A DNA stretch of 11,030 nucleotides from positions 1-11,030 of the forward strand of contig PHEM01000077.1 of NCBI GenBank assembly GCA_002842935.1, in the 5' to 3' direction. This DNA is from Alphaproteobacteria bacterium HGW-Alphaproteobacteria-13 (GTDB lineage Bacteria; Pseudomonadota; Alphaproteobacteria; Sphingomonadales; Sphingomonadaceae). Every line of letters begins with the position of its first letter. Positions within the stretch are counted from its first letter, which is position 1. Shown here in pieces: positions 1 to 6,828 of the stretch. A model generated the notes under the pieces. The model saw only the letters and a program-made list of their open reading frames with translations, was not told where the DNA came from and did not search any database. Both the position numbers and the translations under genes were made by a program.

Positions 1-39
1 CGCGCTCGATATCGACGCGGATTCCGGCGGCCGCGCCGA
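1..39. repeat. 39-bp exact direct repeat, copy 1
   Basis: Bases 1-39 are identical to 863-901 in the same orientation. The match stops at position 40 (a, against t at 902); the left limit is unknown because the window starts here. Both copies are read in the same minus-strand frame and encode GAAAGIRVDIER: here as the visible end of the heme-binding lipoprotein, there inside the multiheme cytochrome. Confidence 0.97.
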
Positions 40-625
40 AGCGCGTATTGAGGTCGCTGCACGGCAACTGGCTGAACTGCACGCCGAACAGCGGCCCGCT
101 TTCCAGCCCCGCCGTGGTCGGTGCGGGCGGGAAATGCGGCTGCACGATCATGCTCGCGGTACGGGTCGAAAAGGCGTTGCCGCCGCTCGACAGATAGGCG
201 CCCGTCACGGCCTTGGTGATCGCGCCTGCCTCGGCCGGGAAAGTGACGTTCTGCGCGTCGATATGGTCGCCGTTCGGCGCAGGCGACGTCGTCGCGGTCG
301 CGCGCGCGCCGGTCATGCGGAACACGGCCAGCACATTGCCGACGCGGTCCGTCACCGCGATCACGGACGGCAGGCCGCGCGCCTGCGCCTCGGCAATCGC
401 GCCCGCCAGGATGGTCTCCACATCGGCGACGCTCAGCGATTCGGCGGCGGGCACCGCGTAAAGCCCGCCCGTCGCGGGCGGGGTTGGCGTGGGGGTGGGG
501 GCGGGCGTGGTGGTGCCGCCACCGCCACCGTCTCCGCAGGACGATAGAAGCAGCGCGGCCGTGGTGGCCAGCGCCGTTCCCCTGAAACAGGAACCGTGTC
601 CCCGAGCGAAGACGAGGGGCCACAC
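1..625 (-). CDS. Lipoprotein with GlcG/HbpS-type heme-binding domain, 3' partial and possibly chimeric
   Basis: An open minus-strand frame runs off the left edge. It begins with an Arg followed by a hydrophobic stretch ending in lipobox LSSC, so a lipidated, membrane-attached protein is likely. A Gly/Thr/Pro-rich linker follows, then a domain typical of the GlcG/HbpS (DUF336) family: VADVETILAGAIAEAQ, PSVIAVTDRVGNVLAVFR, AITKAVTGAYLSSGGNAFSTR. Members of this family bind or help break down heme; no catalytic role can be assigned here. There is no ATG in frame upstream. GTG at 625-623 is the nearest usable start, but no Shine-Dalgarno precedes it; TTG at 682-680 is an alternative. Both lie in an inverted repeat. 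After ...LNTRFG the expected family sequence is replaced by AAAGIRVDIER, which is identical to the C-terminal region of the neighbouring cytochrome. Family call is firm; start and 3' end are uncertain, and the gene may be broken. Confidence 0.72.
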   Translation of the reverse strand, partial: MWPLVFARGHGSCFRGTALATTAALLLSSCGDGGGGGTTTPAPTPTPTPPATGGLYAVPAAESLSVADVETILAGAIAEAQARGLPSVIAVTDRVGNVLAVFRMTGARATATTSPAPNGDHIDAQNVTFPAEAGAITKAVTGAYLSSGGNAFSTRTASMIVQPHFPPAPTTAGLESGPLFGVQFSQLPCSDLNTRFGAAAGIRVDIER

Positions 626-700
626 CGAGCGAAGTCGAGGCGGAAACGTGGGCGGTGACGGGTTCTCGCTTCGCTCGAACAAGCCCCTCGTCTTCGCTCG
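603..700. repeat. Nested imperfect inverted repeat (REP/BIME-like)
   Basis: Outer arms 603-620 and 683-700 are an 18-bp perfect inverted repeat. Inner arms 626-634 and 669-677 form a 9-bp inverted repeat around the same centre (651.5), separated from the outer arms by a symmetric 5-nt mismatch. The element therefore carries four copies of the 9-mer CGAGCGAAG, two per strand. Such paired palindromes resemble bacterial REP/BIME elements; similar CGAGCGAAG-type repeats are, from general knowledge, common between sphingomonad genes. It sits between the cytochrome stop and the recognisable part of the lipoprotein gene, where it could act as a transcript stabiliser or weak terminator. Confidence 0.8.
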
Positions 701-767
701 AGGATGCGGATTTGGCGCGGTTCGCTCCTGCGCCGCCGACCGGAAAAGAGGCATCCAGCCGCGCATC

Positions 768-2219
768 CTATCGCAGCGCCCCGATCGCGCGCACGGCGCT
801 GCCCAGCGCTGTCTGAAACTCGGCGGGCTTGTAGCTGTTCGGGTCCTTGACCGCGGCATAGGCGCGCTCGATATCGACGCGGATTCCGGCGGCCGCGCCG
901 ATGGTGACGCGCCCCGACGAGACCATCGCGCCCAGCAGCGTATCGACCCCCATCACCGCCTGCTGCGAACCCGCATAGTCGGTGAAGCGCGCGTTCACGG
1001 CCCTGGCCGCGATCGCATCGACCATCGCGAAGGCGTCGGCGCCGGAGAAGCCGCGCGAAGCGAAGGCGGCCTTCAGCGCCGCGACCGTCTGCGAAAGCTG
1101 CGCGGCGGCCTGCACTGCGCTCGCCCGGTCGGTCGCCATCGCCTTGTGGAACGCCGCCGTGCGCGCCGCGAGCTGGTCGGCGAGCGCGGGCGACGCCATG
1201 CGCGCGGCGGCGGACAGCATGATCAGATTCTCGTCATTATAGGGCGGCATGCCTTCGGGGATCGGCCGCCCCGGATTGTCCACGCCCGTCCGCACCGCTT
1301 GCGCCTGGTCATAGATGCGGCGGTGGCAGCTGTGGCAGTCGAGGAAAAAGAATTCGGGGAATATCCCCTCGGTTCCGCGCCGCGACTGGAACAGGGTCAG
1401 GCTGCGCTCGATTGCGGTCGCCTGCCCGACCGCCCACATCTGGACATGGTCGGTGCGCCCGCTGGCCGTGCCGAACTTGCGCCAGCCGTAATCGGCGTCC
1501 TCCTGATGATGCGCCTGAAGCGAAGAGAAAAGGTCCAGCTCGAACGACAGGCGCGGATGGCCCGCCGCCATGATGCGGTGCGTGACGAACTGGCCGTCCG
1601 CCGCCGACCCGAAATGGCAATCGACGCAGACACCCGCGCGCACCACCGGGTCCTCCAGCCTGACCAGCCCAGCGCGCAGGTTGGAAAGATGCTTGGCGCG
1701 CATCTCGGCATCGGGATCGGCGTTGGTGCCGACGCCCGCATAGTGGCTCGCGATCCAGCCGCCCGCCGGGCCGTGGCAGGATTCGCAGCCGACGCCGTCC
1801 TCCAGCGGCACGGTCCCGCGCGCCGCGCCGCGCGTACCCAGCGCCCCCGCCGTCGCGTGACAGCCAAGGCACATCGGCGCCGTCGCCGGGTCGCCGATAC
1901 CGAGGTTGCGGGCGATGAAGCGGCTGCGGCTGCCCGTCAGCACCGCCCAGGCGCGGCTGTGCGCGCCGCCGGGGGTCGAGGGTTCCTGCCATTTCATCAA
2001 TTCGTCCTGGCGCACGACAATGCCGTCGCCTTCCATCCGGCCATGACAGGTCGATCCGGCGCAGGAGGCGACGCCGGTATAGCGCGCACCGCTTTCGCCC
2101 TGCGACCGCGCGGGCGTGGACGCGGCGACGGCGGCGACCACGCACAGCATCGCCGCCAGCGCGGATCCGATCACCGCCCCGAAGCGACCGCCGCGCTTTT
2201 GTTCCGCGTGCGCCGTCAT
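768..2219 (-). CDS. Secreted multiheme c-type cytochrome (five heme sites, cytochrome c554-like)
   Basis: A 483-aa protein with an N-terminal Sec signal: Lys8/Arg9/Arg12, a hydrophobic core at about 14-33, and a likely cleavage after the Ala-rich segment near 37-40. Five heme-attachment motifs are visible: CAGSTCH at 53-59 (a CX4CH site), CLGCH 117-121, CESCH 145-149, CVDCH 198-202 and CHSCH 295-299. Many additional His (87, 159, 177, 214, 221, 237, 238, 258) could be distal axial ligands. The arrangement recalls periplasmic cytochrome c554/multiheme electron-transfer proteins; its redox partner is not identifiable. Residues about 300-483 form an Ala-rich, probably helical tail without heme motifs. 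The start is supported by AAGGGG upstream of ATG at 2219. A CcmI-like maturation gene is divergent upstream and a heme-binding lipoprotein lies downstream. The general family is confident; the exact substrate is unknown. Confidence 0.88.
   Translation of the reverse strand: MTAHAEQKRGGRFGAVIGSALAAMLCVVAAVAASTPARSQGESGARYTGVASCAGSTCHGRMEGDGIVVRQDELMKWQEPSTPGGAHSRAWAVLTGSRSRFIARNLGIGDPATAPMCLGCHATAGALGTRGAARGTVPLEDGVGCESCHGPAGGWIASHYAGVGTNADPDAEMRAKHLSNLRAGLVRLEDPVVRAGVCVDCHFGSAADGQFVTHRIMAAGHPRLSFELDLFSSLQAHHQEDADYGWRKFGTASGRTDHVQMWAVGQATAIERSLTLFQSRRGTEGIFPEFFFLDCHSCHRRIYDQAQAVRTGVDNPGRPIPEGMPPYNDENLIMLSAAARMASPALADQLAARTAAFHKAMATDRASAVQAAAQLSQTVAALKAAFASRGFSGADAFAMVDAIAARAVNARFTDYAGSQQAVMGVDTLLGAMVSSGRVTIGAAAGIRVDIERAYAAVKDPNSYKPAEFQTALGSAVRAIGALR
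863..901. repeat. 39-bp exact direct repeat, copy 2
   Basis: This is the second copy of bases 1-39. It lies within the cytochrome coding sequence, starting 95 bp inside the 3' end of that gene, and encodes the same residues (GAAAGIRVDIER) in the same frame as copy 1. The flanks differ: here the protein continues with AYAAVKDPNSYKP, and the preceding residues are GRVTI rather than LNTRF. Confidence 0.97.
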
Positions 2220-2248
2220 CCGCTGAACCCCTTGCCCCGATCCGGCGC

Positions 2249-2353
2249 TTATGCCGCCTGAACCGTCCCGGACGCCGCGTCGCCCCCATGCGATGCGCGT
2301 CCTTTTTTCTCCCTGCTGGTCGCGGGATGATCGAACAGTTTCATAATTGCCAT
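2249..2353 (-). CDS. Possible small protein of 34 aa upstream of the cytochrome
   Basis: A short minus-strand ORF begins MAIMKLFDHPATSREKKG and ends TAA 29 bp before the cytochrome ATG. AGGGG lies four bases upstream of its first ATG; an internal ATG (2344-2342) would give 31 aa. A GATAAT hexamer on the minus strand near 2403-2408 could be a -10 element, but no good -35 is visible at the right distance. The product is charged, has no membrane segment or cysteine, and is not recognised. It could be a leader peptide or a chance ORF in the divergent promoter region. Confidence 0.3.
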   Translation of the reverse strand: MAIMKLFDHPATSREKKGRASHGGDAASGTVQAA

Positions 2354-2498
2354 GGCACCCCTGACCCTCGACGAACGGGAAAATGGTGCGACCCCTGCAT
2401 TTTGATTATCGTTGACCGACCTTGCCCGCCGCGCCCGGCAAAGGCAAGACGGCAGCATCGGCGCGGCGCGATTTCCGTTGCCGGGCAGGGGGATGAAA

Positions 2499-3422
2499 AT
2501 GGGCGAGGTCAGGGCGACGGATAAAAAGAGGGCGGGCAGCAGCCTCGCGATACTGGTCGCGGCCTTCGTCCTGCTGGCGGCGGCGGTCGGCACTTCGCTG
2601 TGGCGCGATGCCGCCGCGCCCGTGCCGGCGGCGACGGCGCCCGCCGACCGGCTCGCCGCGCTGGAGGCACAGGCGGTGCGCGAGGCGGGCAGTGCCGACG
2701 TCTGGATGCGGCTTGGCGCCGCGCGCTTCGACATGGGCGATTTTCCGGGCGCCGCCGCCGCCTATGAAAAGGCAGTGGGGCTTTCCCCCGAATCGGCGGG
2801 GCCATGGTCGGCGCTGGGCGAGGCGCGGGTGATGGCCAGCGCGCGCGATCCCATGCCCCCGGCCGCGCTCGAAGCCTTTGAAAAGGCGGTCCAGCTCGAT
2901 GCCGGGGACCCGCGCGCGCGCTATTTCCTGGCGGTGAAGAAGGACATCGGCGGCGATCACAAGGGCGCGATCGAAGACTGGTTCGCGCTGCTTGCCGATA
3001 CACCGCAAGGCGCGCCGTGGGAAGCGGACCTGCGCCGCACGATCGAACAGGTGGGACAGATCCACAAGATCGACGTCGCCGCGCGCCTCGCCGCCACGCG
3101 CCCGCGCGCGCTGACCGCCGCCGAAATGCCCGTCGCCGCGCGCGCCATTCCGGGACCCAGCCGCGCCGAGATGGAGGCAGCCGCCCAATTGCCCAAGGGC
3201 CAGCAGGACGCGATGGTCGCCGCGATGGTCGAAGGGCTGGAGGCGAAGCTGAAAGCCAACCCCGCCGACATCGACCGCTGGATCATGCTGATGCGCAGCC
3301 GCATGACGCTGGGCGAGCGTGCGAAGGCGGCGCAGGCGCTGAAGGACGGCGTCGCCGCCAATCCGCACGCGGCGGACCGGCTGCGCGCCCAGGCCCGGCT
3401 GCTCGGCGTGCCGGGCGCGTGA
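2499..3422 (+). CDS. Membrane-anchored TPR protein, CcmI/CycH/NrfG-like cytochrome c maturation factor
   Basis: A 307-aa protein: short basic N-terminus (KKR at 9-11), one transmembrane helix at about 14-34, then TPR-like repeats at about 67-97, 102-135 and 139-170, and a C-terminal block (about 219-275) with GPSRAEMEAAAQLP and MVEGLEAKLKANPADIDRW. That block is characteristic of alphaproteobacterial CcmI/CycH. These proteins hold apocytochrome c by its C-terminus in the periplasm and pass it to the CcmFH heme lyase. Canonical CcmI has two N-terminal membrane helices; only one is seen here, closer to NrfG-like forms. The start at 2499 is chosen because AGGGGG lies six bases upstream; ATG at 2493 overlaps that site, and ATG at 2412 would add a non-hydrophobic extension. 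No other ccm genes are nearby, so this is an orphan, divergent from a multiheme cytochrome. Confidence 0.8.
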   Translation: MGEVRATDKKRAGSSLAILVAAFVLLAAAVGTSLWRDAAAPVPAATAPADRLAALEAQAVREAGSADVWMRLGAARFDMGDFPGAAAAYEKAVGLSPESAGPWSALGEARVMASARDPMPPAALEAFEKAVQLDAGDPRARYFLAVKKDIGGDHKGAIEDWFALLADTPQGAPWEADLRRTIEQVGQIHKIDVAARLAATRPRALTAAEMPVAARAIPGPSRAEMEAAAQLPKGQQDAMVAAMVEGLEAKLKANPADIDRWIMLMRSRMTLGERAKAAQALKDGVAANPHAADRLRAQARLLGVPGA

Positions 3423-3461
3423 TGCTGCGTGAGGACCAGGTTTTGCGCGGACAAGCCCTAA

Positions 3462-3475
3462 TTTATCCGGATAAA
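3462..3475. promoter_or_regulatory. 14-bp perfect palindrome upstream of the mrp operon
   Basis: TTTATCCGGATAAA is an uninterrupted perfect palindrome in the otherwise GC-rich 140-bp gap between the TPR gene and mrpA, 87 bp before the mrpA start. It could be an operator for a dimeric regulator. No regulator gene is adjacent and no convincing -35/-10 pair could be fixed around it, so a role in mrp control is an inference. Confidence 0.35.
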
Positions 3476-3562
3476 CCATCCTCGGTCTTGCCCCCGCGCG
3501 CGAAGCTTCCCTAAGACGGTCGGACGCCGCAGCCCAACGATCGCAGGAGCCGTCCCCTACCC

Positions 3563-6487
3563 ATGCACGACCCCCGCCTCTTGCTGGCTGTGCTGAGCCT
3601 GCCCTTTCTGGGCGCGATGATCGCCGCGGCGCTGCCGCAGGCGGGGCGGAACTGGGCGTCGGCGATCGCGGGATCGATCGCCGTTGCGGGCGTGGTGCTG
3701 GTCGCCGGCTTCTATCCGGCCGTGGCCGCGGGCGAGGTGATTCGGTCCGAAGCGTCGTGGCTGCCGTCGCTCGGTCTCCAGTTCACGCTGCGGCTCGACG
3801 GTTTCACATGGCTGTTCGCGCTGATGGTGCTGGCGATCGGCTCGCTGGTGATCCTCTATGCGCGCTATTATATGTCGCCGCAGGACCCCGTCCCGCGTTT
3901 CTTCGCCTTTCTTCAGGCCTTCATGGGCGCGATGCTGGGCATCGTCCTGTCGGGCAATCTGATTCAGCTCGCCTTCTTCTGGGAATTGACCAGCCTCTTT
4001 TCCTTCCTGCTCATCGGATATTGGCATCACAATCAGGGGGCCCGCGACGGCGCCCGAATGGCGCTGATCGTCACGGGTTTCGGCGGCGTGTGCATGCTGA
4101 TCGGCTTCCTGCTGATCGGCCGGATAACGGGAAGCTATGACATCGACGCCGTGCTGGCGGCGGGACCCGTGATTCGCGCGCATGACGCCTATCTGCCCGC
4201 GTTGATCCTGATCCTGCTGGGGGCCTTCACGAAAAGCGCGCAATTCCCGTTCCACTTCTGGCTGCCGCACGCGATGGCCGCGCCGACGCCCGTTTCGGCC
4301 TATCTTCATTCGGCGACGATGGTGAAGGCGGGGGTTTTCCTGCTCATCCTGCTGTGGCCCGCGCTGTCGGGGACCGAAAGCTGGTATCTGATCGTCACCG
4401 CCGCCGGTCTCGCCACGCTGCTGGTCGGCGCCTGGTCGGCGATTTTCCAGCAGGACCTCAAGGGCCTGCTGGCCTATTCGACGATCAGCCATCTGGGGCT
4501 GATCACCTTGCTGCTGGGTCTCGGCAGTCCGCTGGCCGCGGTCGCCGCGATCTTCCACACCGTGAACCATGCGACCTTCAAGGCGTCGCTGTTCATGGCG
4601 GCGGGCATCATCGATCACGAAACCGGGACGCGCGACCTTCGGCGATTGAGCGGTCTTGCGAAGTTCATGCCGATCACTGCCACGCTCGCCATGGTGGCGG
4701 CGGCGGCGATGGCGGGCGTTCCCCTGCTCAACGGCTTCCTGTCGAAGGAGATGTTCCTCGCCGAGGCGCTGGAGGCGCATAGCGGAACGATCCTCGATCT
4801 GGTGCTGCCCTATCTGGCGACGCTCGCCAGCGGCTTCAGCGTCTTTTATTCGATCCGCTTCATCAACGAGACCTTCTTCGGCCCCGCCCCCGTCGACCTG
4901 CCGCGATCGCCCAGGGAGGCGCCGCGCTGGATGCGGCTGCCCATGGAGATACTGGTGCTCGCATGCCTGCTTGTCGGCATCGTGCCCGCCCTCACCATCG
5001 GCCCGTTCCTCGCGCTCGCGGTCGAGTCGGTGCTGGGTGAGCGCACGCCTTCTTACAGCCTCGCCATCTGGCACGGGTTCAGTCTGCCGATGCTGATGAG
5101 CCTTGCCGCGCTGGTCGGCGGCGCGCTCGCCTATCGGCGCTTCGGCAGACGCCTTGGCACGATGGACCGCTCGCCCGTCATCGGCCGCCTGAAGGCGCGG
5201 CGCACGTTCGAGGCCGTGCTGGCGACGATCGTCGATGCGGCGCGCCTGCTTCACGGATGGCTGGGACCGCACAGGCTGCAAGTGCAATTGCGGCTGCTCA
5301 TCGGCACCGCCGTCCTGCTCGGCGCCCTGCCGTTCCTGTTCCTGGGCTATAGCCGCGGGCCGGAGCCGGTGGCGCTGATCGATCCGGTGTTCGCGCTGAT
5401 CTGGATGATCGGCGGTCTCTGCGCGATCGGCGCGGCGTGGCAGGCCAAGTTCCACCGGCTCGTCGCGCTGTCGCTGATCGGCGGGGCCGGGCTGGCGACC
5501 TCTATCAGCTTCATCTGGCTGTCCGCGCCCGATCTGGGACTGACGCAGCTGCTGGTGGAGATCGTCACGCTCGTGCTGTTGCTTCTGGGCCTGCGCTGGC
5601 TGCCGCTGCGCCGGCCCGCGATCTGGCCGGAAGCCCGCATGCCGCTGATCGTCCGGCTGCGCCGCGGTCAGGACCTGTTGATCGCGCTGGCGGGGGGTAC
5701 CGGAATGGCGGCCCTCGCCTATGCGATGATGACACGGCCGACCGCCGACAGCATCTCGCGCTATTTCGTCGAGAATGCCTATCCGAAAGGCGGCGGCACC
5801 AATGTCGTCAACGTCATTCTCGTCGATTTTCGCGGTTTCGACACGCTGGGGGAGATCACCGTCCTGACCATCGTCGCGCTGACCGTGTTCACGCTGCTCC
5901 GCCGGTTCCGCCCCGCGCCGGAAAGCATCGAGCTGCCGCATCAGCAGCAGCGCCAGAACGAGTTCGACCGGGCGGAAGAGGACCGCTCGCACGGCGATAC
6001 GCTGGCGCATTATCTGTTCGTGCCGCGTATCATCATGCAGTGGCTGTTTCCGGTGATCCTGACCTTCGCCATCTATCTGCTGATGCGCGGGCACGACCTG
6101 CCCGGCGGCGGCTTCGCCGGCGGCGTCACTGCCTCGATCGCCATCCTGCTGCTCTATATGGCGGGCGGGACGCGCTGGGTCGAATCGCGCCTCGACATCC
6201 TGCCGCTGCGCTGGATGAGCTTCGGGCTTCTGCTCGCGACGGGGACGGGGATGGCGGCATGGATCGCGGGCTATCCCTTCCTCACCAGCCATTTCAGCTA
6301 TGCGGCGATACCGCTGATCGGCGACGTGCCGATCGCCAGCGCCTGGCTGTTCGACATCGGCGTGTTCGCCGTCGTCGTCGGGACCACGGTGCTGACCCTG
6401 ATCGCCCTCGCGCACCAGTCGATCCGTCTGCCGTTGCGGCGCAAGGGCAGCGAAGAGCAGGCGTCCGCGCCGGAACGGAGCGCCTGA
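3563..6487 (+). CDS. mrpA: Mrp/Pha cation/proton antiporter subunit A fused to subunit B
   Basis: A 974-aa inner-membrane protein, the largest subunit of the multi-subunit Na+(K+)/H+ antiporter. Residues about 70-420 form an NuoL/ND5-like proton-translocation core, with E141 in FFWELTSLFSF, K224 in AFTKSAQFPFHFWLP, K255 in TMVKAG, and H332, H336 and K340 in FHTVNHATFKA. These match the Glu/Lys/His chain of MrpA. Around 640-700 lies the DUF4040-type segment (DLGLTQLLVEIVTLVLLLLG). A soluble charged linker (about 790-815) leads to a C-terminal MrpB domain from about 818 (MRGHDLPGGGFAGG, four helices). The fusion marks a group 2 mrp operon (phaAB in rhizobial naming). AGGAG lies 14 bases upstream of ATG, rather far. 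TGA overlaps the mrpC ATG (TGATG). Whether Na+ or K+ is preferred cannot be read from sequence. Confidence 0.96.
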   Translation: MHDPRLLLAVLSLPFLGAMIAAALPQAGRNWASAIAGSIAVAGVVLVAGFYPAVAAGEVIRSEASWLPSLGLQFTLRLDGFTWLFALMVLAIGSLVILYARYYMSPQDPVPRFFAFLQAFMGAMLGIVLSGNLIQLAFFWELTSLFSFLLIGYWHHNQGARDGARMALIVTGFGGVCMLIGFLLIGRITGSYDIDAVLAAGPVIRAHDAYLPALILILLGAFTKSAQFPFHFWLPHAMAAPTPVSAYLHSATMVKAGVFLLILLWPALSGTESWYLIVTAAGLATLLVGAWSAIFQQDLKGLLAYSTISHLGLITLLLGLGSPLAAVAAIFHTVNHATFKASLFMAAGIIDHETGTRDLRRLSGLAKFMPITATLAMVAAAAMAGVPLLNGFLSKEMFLAEALEAHSGTILDLVLPYLATLASGFSVFYSIRFINETFFGPAPVDLPRSPREAPRWMRLPMEILVLACLLVGIVPALTIGPFLALAVESVLGERTPSYSLAIWHGFSLPMLMSLAALVGGALAYRRFGRRLGTMDRSPVIGRLKARRTFEAVLATIVDAARLLHGWLGPHRLQVQLRLLIGTAVLLGALPFLFLGYSRGPEPVALIDPVFALIWMIGGLCAIGAAWQAKFHRLVALSLIGGAGLATSISFIWLSAPDLGLTQLLVEIVTLVLLLLGLRWLPLRRPAIWPEARMPLIVRLRRGQDLLIALAGGTGMAALAYAMMTRPTADSISRYFVENAYPKGGGTNVVNVILVDFRGFDTLGEITVLTIVALTVFTLLRRFRPAPESIELPHQQQRQNEFDRAEEDRSHGDTLAHYLFVPRIIMQWLFPVILTFAIYLLMRGHDLPGGGFAGGVTASIAILLLYMAGGTRWVESRLDILPLRWMSFGLLLATGTGMAAWIAGYPFLTSHFSYAAIPLIGDVPIASAWLFDIGVFAVVVGTTVLTLIALAHQSIRLPLRRKGSEEQASAPERSA

Positions 6488-6828
6488 TGGAGATCGTCCT
6501 GTCTCTCGCCATCGGCGTCCTGACCGCTTCGGGGCTGTGGCTGCTGTTCCGGCCGCGCACCTTTCAGGTGATATTGGGACTGTCGCTGCTCTCCTATGCC
6601 GTCAATCTCTTCATCATCGCGGCGGGACGCCTGCGCACCGATGCGCCGCCGATCGTCGGCAAGGGACCGGCCGATCCGGCCGCCTATGCCGATCCGCTGC
6701 CGCAGGCGCTGGTGCTGACGGCGATCGTGATCTCCTTCGCGACGACGGCGCTGCTGGTCGTGGTGCTGATGGCGTCGCGCGGCCTGACGGGAACCGATCA
6801 TGTCGATGGCGAGGATGGCGAGCCATGA
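6487..6828 (+). CDS. mrpC: Mrp/Pha antiporter subunit C (NuoK-like)
   Basis: A 113-aa protein with three membrane helices (about 2-21, 28-47, 73-95), homologous to complex I subunit NuoK. The family hallmarks GLSLLSYAVNLFIIAAG (31-47) and DPLPQALVLTAIVI (69-82) are both present. It helps form the membrane ion path next to MrpD. GGAG lies six bases before the ATG, inside the end of mrpA, and the start overlaps the mrpA stop by one base. The last four bases (ATGA) overlap mrpD. The C-terminal tail (about 100-113) is acidic and cytoplasmic or loop-like. Confidence 0.95.
   Translation: MEIVLSLAIGVLTASGLWLLFRPRTFQVILGLSLLSYAVNLFIIAAGRLRTDAPPIVGKGPADPAAYADPLPQALVLTAIVISFATTALLVVVLMASRGLTGTDHVDGEDGEP

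Noticed and set aside
603..700. Four repeated 9-mers read as a mini CRISPR array
   Set aside because: Copies alternate in strand around one centre and spacers are not uniform, so this is a palindrome pair, not a CRISPR array.
489..2261. 590-codon plus-strand open frame opposite the cytochrome and lipoprotein
   Set aside because: Arg/Gly/His-rich composition without family features; the opposite strand carries a signal peptide and heme motifs.
2288..2524. 78-codon plus-strand ORF in the divergent region
   Set aside because: No ribosome binding site, overlaps the better-supported start of the TPR gene, and its Arg/Pro-rich product resembles a chance frame.
3488..3516. TTGCCC-17-CTAAGA as an mrpA promoter
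   Set aside because: The -10 hexamer matches consensus at only one position; no firm promoter can be called here.
3557..6415. 952-codon open frame on the minus strand opposite mrpA
   Set aside because: Its product is a low-complexity mix of Arg, Gln, Asp, His and Gly with no domain, as expected of an antisense frame in GC-rich DNA; mrpA on the other strand is unmistakable.
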